Translations under genes and position numbers: made by a program
From: Patulibacter sp.
GTDB taxonomy: Bacteria > Actinomycetota > Thermoleophilia > Solirubrobacterales > Solirubrobacteraceae
Reading direction: 5' to 3'
DNA: 8,960 bases
NCBI GenBank assembly: GCA_031119595.1
Contig: JAVHXX010000116.1
Location: 1,375-10,334 of the forward strand
Notes under the pieces: generated by a model
The model's database searches: none
Seen by the model: the letters and a program-made list of their open reading frames with translations, nothing else
What the model was told of the DNA's origin: nothing
In this document: positions 6,359-8,960 of the stretch, in pieces
How positions within the stretch are numbered: position 1 is the first letter of the stretch
Layout of the letters: every line of letters starts with the position of its first letter

Positions 6359-7654
6359 TCAGACGCCGCCGTCCGCAGGCGGGGCGGGGTTGACGCGGGG
6401 CGGGTAGTAGCCGCAGTTGCCGGTGTCGTGCTGGCGACCGTCGAGTTCGGCGGCGAGCCACTTCGCGGCGGTCGGCATCCAGAGCGGGCCGGCGGTGACG
6501 TGCTCGAGCGGGACGGGCACGAAGCGCAGCGGGGTGTGGCCCTCGCAGTACGCCTTGCGGAGCGCCTGCGCGTCCTTGTACGGAGCGGCCTCGTCCCAGA
6601 GGGCGTGCCACTGGTAGGTGGGGATCTGCGGGGCGATGTGACCGAGCGTGTTCTGGGCGAAACGGGCCTGCCAGCGCGGGTCGGCGTAGATGTCCTTCGT
6701 GAGGTAGTCGGACGTCTTCTTGAACGCGAGCGGGAAGATCGACTCGATGCACGCGTTGTACGTGTCGGCGATGACGGCCTTGCCCTTGTCGTTGAGGAAG
6801 CTCTGGAGGTCGAGCTCGGGGTAGGCGGCGTTGTAGCCGGCAGCGGCGGCGAAGTTCACCGAGGAGAAGACCTGGCCGTCGTTGTTCTTCGAGAACGAGA
6901 GCGGGTTGCTCGGGGCGCCACCGAAGGCGGCGGCGGTGATCTTCAGCTCGGGGGCGTAGTACGGAGCGAGCTCCTCGGCGCCGGCGACCGACGCGCCGCC
7001 CTGCGAGTAGCCGAAGAGGCCGAGGGGGCCGTTGGCCGGCAGGTGCGCGTCGGTGAGCTGGCGGGCGGCGCGGATGCTGTCGAGCATGGTGTGCGCGGCC
7101 GAGACGGTGACGCCGAAGGTGTGGACGTCCGGGGTACCGAGGCCCTCGTAGTCGGACGCGACGATCGCGTAGCCGCGGCGCAGGAGCGGGTCGTAGAGGG
7201 CGATCTCGCCGCTGTTGCCGTACTTCAGGAGACGGGAGTCGGCGCAGTTGTCGCCGAGGCCGATGGCTTCGTTCGCGTAGGCGACGAGCGGGCGGTTCGC
7301 CTCACCGAGCGCGGGCTTCTCGACGGTCGGGACGAGCACGACGCCCGTGACGGCGATCGGGTTGCCGGTGGCTCCGGTCGACAGGTACATGATCCGCCAG
7401 GCATCGACGCCGCGGCGGAGCTTGGTGACGGCGAGCTTCGAGTTGAACCGCTCGGCGCGCAGCAGGGTGCCGGCGGGCTTCGCGGGCAGCGGGCTCGGCG
7501 GGATGTAGAAGGCCGGGTACTTGGCCTTCGGGAGCAGGTCGGTGATCGAGTCGATCTTGTTCGCGGCGCTGGCGAGCGCGGGGAACGCGACGAAGGCCGT
7601 GAGCAGGGTGATGAACGCGGCGAGAGAGCGGCGCTTGTGGCGAACGTGGGACAC
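6359..7654 (-). CDS. Secreted lipase, LIP family (PF03583), paralogue 2
   Basis: 431-residue secreted alpha/beta-hydrolase, paralogue of the downstream lipase. The start is GTG at 7654: AGGAG (7663-7659) lies 4 nt upstream and the product opens with a classic signal peptide (basic HKRR at 6-9, hydrophobic core 11-27, ALASA cleavage site at 26-30). A longer reading to 7750 would add 32 Arg-rich residues and run through the leader into the -10 region, so it is rejected. Triad candidates: Ser217 in GYSQGG, Asp354 in ALWDEA and His385 in PLEHVT. Family blocks ASDYEGLGTPD (166-176) and AYPELDLQSFLN (277-288) have close counterparts in lipase 1. Cys137, Cys302, Cys370 and Cys414 match the four cysteines of lipase 1, suggesting two conserved disulfides. 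The Pro-rich C-terminal tail (418-428) is absent from lipase 1. An ester hydrolase role is secure at family level; the substrate is unknown. Confidence 0.92.
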   Translation of the reverse strand: MSHVRHKRRSLAAFITLLTAFVAFPALASAANKIDSITDLLPKAKYPAFYIPPSPLPAKPAGTLLRAERFNSKLAVTKLRRGVDAWRIMYLSTGATGNPIAVTGVVLVPTVEKPALGEANRPLVAYANEAIGLGDNCADSRLLKYGNSGEIALYDPLLRRGYAIVASDYEGLGTPDVHTFGVTVSAAHTMLDSIRAARQLTDAHLPANGPLGLFGYSQGGASVAGAEELAPYYAPELKITAAAFGGAPSNPLSFSKNNDGQVFSSVNFAAAAGYNAAYPELDLQSFLNDKGKAVIADTYNACIESIFPLAFKKTSDYLTKDIYADPRWQARFAQNTLGHIAPQIPTYQWHALWDEAAPYKDAQALRKAYCEGHTPLRFVPVPLEHVTAGPLWMPTAAKWLAAELDGRQHDTGNCGYYPPRVNPAPPADGGV

Positions 7655-7658
7655 GTGA

Positions 7659-7733
7659 CTCCTACGGGGACAAAGTCGGCCGCCTCCCTGGCCCCTCGCG
7701 CTGCCAGTGCGCTGGGAAGGGGTGGGAAGGCAA
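7659..7733 (-). promoter_or_regulatory. Lipase 2 leader with RBS and tandem 10-mer
   Basis: The leader carries TAGGAGT directly before TCAC-GTG, a strong Shine-Dalgarno that fixes the start at 7654. It also holds a tandem 10-bp repeat (plus strand 7711-7720 gctgggaagg, 7721-7730 ggtgggaagg, one difference), spaced by one helical turn. Its function is unknown. Confidence 0.5.
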
Positions 7734-7775
7734 CGTGACCTCGGCCACATTACAGAGCACAGGGAACGCTGACCA
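7734..7775 (-). promoter_or_regulatory. Lipase 2 promoter with overlapping CRP/GlxR-like site
   Basis: On the minus strand: TGGTCA (7775-7770), 17 nt, TAATGT (7752-7747). The element TGTGG-CCGAGG-TCACG (7749-7734) overlaps the -10 exactly as in lipase 1 and matches 8 of 10 CRP-class positions. The identical geometry before two paralogous genes makes this more believable than either hexamer pair alone. Confidence 0.45.
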
Positions 7776-7823
7776 GCCGGGAAACCGCCAGTTGAGCGCT
7801 CCTTAATTCCTACCGAACCGACG

Positions 7824-7877
7824 AGTCAGCTTTTCTGACTGCCGTTGCTGGGCTTGCGCATTTCCGCAAGCACCAGC
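7824..7877 (-). terminator. Double hairpin terminator of the FmdB-like gene
   Basis: Reading on the minus strand from the FmdB stop at 7891, a first stem-loop follows after 13 nt: GCTGGGCTTGCG (7847-7858) pairs with 7865-7877 over 12 bp with one bulged A (7872) and loop CATTTC. A second follows at 7824-7840, AGTCAG/CTGACT with a 5-nt loop. Strength and placement support termination and insulation of lipase 2 from fmdB transcription. Confidence 0.7.
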
Positions 7878-7890
7878 CCATGCCGGATTG

Positions 7891-8283
7891 CTACGAGGCG
7901 CTGCCGGAGCCGCCGGACGACCCGCCCGACGACGAGCCGCCGGAGGAGCCGGACGACGAGCTCGACGCACTGCCCGAGGACGACGACGAGCCGCTGTCGG
8001 AGCTGCTCGACGAGGACGGCGCGGGCGACGCGCTCGAGCCCTCGGAGGACGACGACGAACTGCTCGAGGAGGCCGAATCCTGGGCCGCTTTCTCGCGATT
8101 GCGGTTCTTCGTGCCGTAGTCCGTGTTGTGGAAGCCGGACCCCTTGAAGTGGATCGCCGGCGCGCTCAGCACGCGCTGCACCGGGACGCCCGTCTCCGGG
8201 TCGACCGTGAGCGGGTCGTCGGAGAACTTCTGCAGGACGTCGAAGGTGGTGCCGTCAGGGCGGCGGTACTCGTAGATCGGCAT
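7891..8283 (-). CDS. FmdB-like small protein lacking zinc cysteines, with poly-Ser tail
   Basis: 130 residues from ATG at 8283 to TAG at 7893-7891. The N-terminal 60 residues are plainly FmdB/zinc-ribbon-like (PF09723): MPIYEYR at 1-7, FSDDPLT (20-26), GVPVQRVLSAP (32-42) and HFKGSGFHNTDYG (45-57). Family members carry CxxC after MPIYEYR and CPxCG after the DPLT block. Here these read RPDG and DPETG, and the protein has no cysteine at all, so it cannot form the zinc ribbon. From residue 70 on, about 41 of 61 residues are Ser, mixed with Gly and a few Ala/Asp, encoded mainly by TCG, TCC and AGC; this tail is presumably disordered. The role of FmdB proteins is poorly known; early work suggested transcriptional regulation of an amidase operon. 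It diverges from glyS and stands alone before a double hairpin. Confidence 0.85.
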   Translation of the reverse strand: MPIYEYRRPDGTTFDVLQKFSDDPLTVDPETGVPVQRVLSAPAIHFKGSGFHNTDYGTKNRNREKAAQDSASSSSSSSSSEGSSASPAPSSSSSSDSGSSSSSGSASSSSSGSSGGSSSGGSSGGSGSAS

Positions 8284-8351
8284 GCACCGCGAAGTATAGG
8301 AACGCGCGCGCTCACGGCGCGTCCCAGCCCGAGCCCGTTAGGCTGCGGCCC
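8284..8351. promoter_or_regulatory. Divergent fmdB/glyS promoter region, near-leaderless fmdB
   Basis: On the minus strand TATACT (8298-8293) is a good -10 hexamer ending 9 nt before the fmdB ATG, which would place the transcript start within a few bases of the codon and leave no room for a Shine-Dalgarno. No convincing -35 is seen. On the plus strand only a weak AGG (8340-8342) precedes the glyS GTG by 9 nt, and I see no clear promoter hexamers. No T-box or tRNA-like leader is visible. Confidence 0.4.
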
Positions 8352-8960
8352 GTGCCGAACGACTCCGTGACCATGGACAAGATCGTGGCGCTCTGCAAGC
8401 GCCGCGGCTTCATCTTCCCGAGCTCGGAGATCTACGGCGGGGTCGGTTCGACCTACGACTTCGGGCACTACGGCGTGCTCCTCAAGACGAACGTCAAGAA
8501 CGCCTGGTGGCGCGCGATGCTCGACGAGCGCGACGACATCGTCGCCCTCGACTCGGCGATCCTGCAGCACCCGCGCGTGTGGGAGGCCAGCGGCCACCTC
8601 GCCGGCTTCACCGACCCGATGGTCGACTGCAAGGTCTGCAAGCTGCGCTTCCGCGCCGATCACGTCGACCCCGACGAGATCTGCCCGGCGAAGGTCAACC
8701 TGCCGAAGGACCAGGACCGCCGCCACGAGTTCACCGAGGTCCGCAACTTCAACCTGATGTTCAAGACGCAGGTCGGCGCCGTCGAGTCGACGGCCTCCAC
8801 CGCGTACCTGCGCCCCGAGACGGCCCAGGGCATCTTCATCAACTTCAAGAACGTCCTGCAGTTCTCCCGCAAGAAGCCGCCGTTCGGCATCGCCCAGATC
8901 GGCAAGTCGTTTCGCAACGAGATCACGCCGGGGAACTTCATCTTCCGCACGCTGGAGTTC
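8352..8960 (+). CDS. glyS: Glycyl-tRNA synthetase, dimeric type, N-terminal 203 residues (cut by window edge)
   Basis: Charges tRNA-Gly in the cytoplasm; a class II enzyme of the alpha2 type rather than the alpha2beta2 GlyQ/GlyS type. The start used is GTG at 8352 (product begins MPNDSVTMDK), with a weak AGG 9 nt upstream; ATG at 8373 in the same frame is the main alternative and lacks an RBS. Visible: YGGVGSTYDFGHYG (28-41), the block GFTDPMVDCKVCKLRFRADH (85-104) with Cys93 and Cys96 followed by Cys111, which resembles a metal-binding insertion, RPETAQGIFINF (154-165) and class II motif 2 FRNEITP (187-193). The frame is open to the last base, so motif 3 and the anticodon-binding domain lie outside. 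It diverges from the FmdB-like gene by 68 nt. Identification is very secure. Confidence 0.97.
   Translation, partial: MPNDSVTMDKIVALCKRRGFIFPSSEIYGGVGSTYDFGHYGVLLKTNVKNAWWRAMLDERDDIVALDSAILQHPRVWEASGHLAGFTDPMVDCKVCKLRFRADHVDPDEICPAKVNLPKDQDRRHEFTEVRNFNLMFKTQVGAVESTASTAYLRPETAQGIFINFKNVLQFSRKKPPFGIAQIGKSFRNEITPGNFIFRTLEF

Noticed and set aside
4899..7738. Two long plus-strand open frames (410 and 536 codons) opposite the lipases
   Set aside because: Both are shadows of the lipase genes. Their translations are low-complexity and lack family motifs, while the minus-strand frames show signal peptides and a catalytic triad.
7655..7750. Longer lipase 2 start at 7750
   Set aside because: It would add 32 Arg-rich residues before the signal peptide and has no RBS. 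AGGAG supports GTG at 7654.
3584..7801. Octamer palindrome GAGCGCTC at 3584-3591 and 7794-7801 as a shared regulatory element
   Set aside because: An 8-bp GC-rich palindrome occurring twice in 9 kb is expected by chance, and the two copies sit in different positions relative to their genes.
7751..7880. Possible tRNA or small structured RNA in the fmdB-lipase 2 gap
   Set aside because: The two stem-loops do not form a cloverleaf and no TTCGA-type T-arm is present. Terminator hairpins explain the structure.
7880..8119. Acidic Asp/Glu/Pro-rich plus-strand frame
   Set aside because: It is the complement of the Ser codons (TCG, TCC) of the fmdB tail, which automatically read as acidic codons. 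The N-terminal FmdB core on the minus strand decides the strand.
8166..8950. Minus-strand open frames opposite glyS
   Set aside because: They are antisense to the glycyl-tRNA synthetase, whose motif 2 and other blocks are unmistakable on the plus strand.
1..8960. Defence system, CRISPR array, prophage or mobile element
   Set aside because: No array-like repeats, transposase, integrase, nuclease or toxin-antitoxin signature was seen on either strand. The window reads as core genome plus secreted lipases.

Overview
The base composition, the near-total use of G/C at third codon positions and the protein families suggest a very high-GC member of the Actinomycetota. The flavour is that of the class Thermoleophilia (Solirubrobacterales/Patulibacter-like). 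That placement is an inference from how the MetRS, FmdB and M23 proteins read; no marker gene here decides it. The window contains nine genes, two of them cut by the window edges. No tRNA, rRNA, CRISPR array, insertion sequence or other mobile element is visible.

Layout. (1) Positions 3532 to 1, minus strand: a tight four-gene run of a BadF/BadG-type N-acetylglucosamine kinase, rsmI (16S rRNA 2'-O-methyltransferase), a degenerate LytM/M23 protein with a C-terminal membrane segment, and metG (methionyl-tRNA synthetase, cut at the left edge). Overlaps and gaps of -11, 45 and 12 nt suggest one operon. (2) Positions 3592-4758, plus strand, divergent from the kinase: a membrane-anchored LytR-CpsA-Psr (LCP) glycopolymer transferase. 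A strong GC hairpin lies between it and the convergent lipase 1. (3) Positions 4812-7654, minus strand: two tandem, paralogous secreted lipases of the LIP family (PF03583), each with its own promoter region, RBS and signal peptide. (4) Positions 7891-8283, minus strand: an FmdB-like small protein that has lost all four zinc-ligand cysteines and carries a tail of about 60 residues, two thirds of them serine. (5) From 8352 to the right edge, plus strand: glyS (dimeric-type glycyl-tRNA synthetase), divergent from fmdB.

How the genes relate. Two aminoacyl-tRNA synthetases and RsmI serve translation. The sugar kinase, the M23-like protein and the LCP protein point to cell-wall turnover and assembly. 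The lipases serve extracellular lipid use. The most notable non-coding signal is that both lipases have matching promoter architecture: T(A/G)GTCA, 17 nt, TA(C/A)TGT. Each has a CRP/GlxR-like TGTG(A/G)-N6-TCAC element at the identical offset over the -10 region, which suggests they are controlled together. The two oddest proteins are the cysteine-less FmdB with its poly-Ser tail and the catalytically dead M23 protein with no visible signal peptide.
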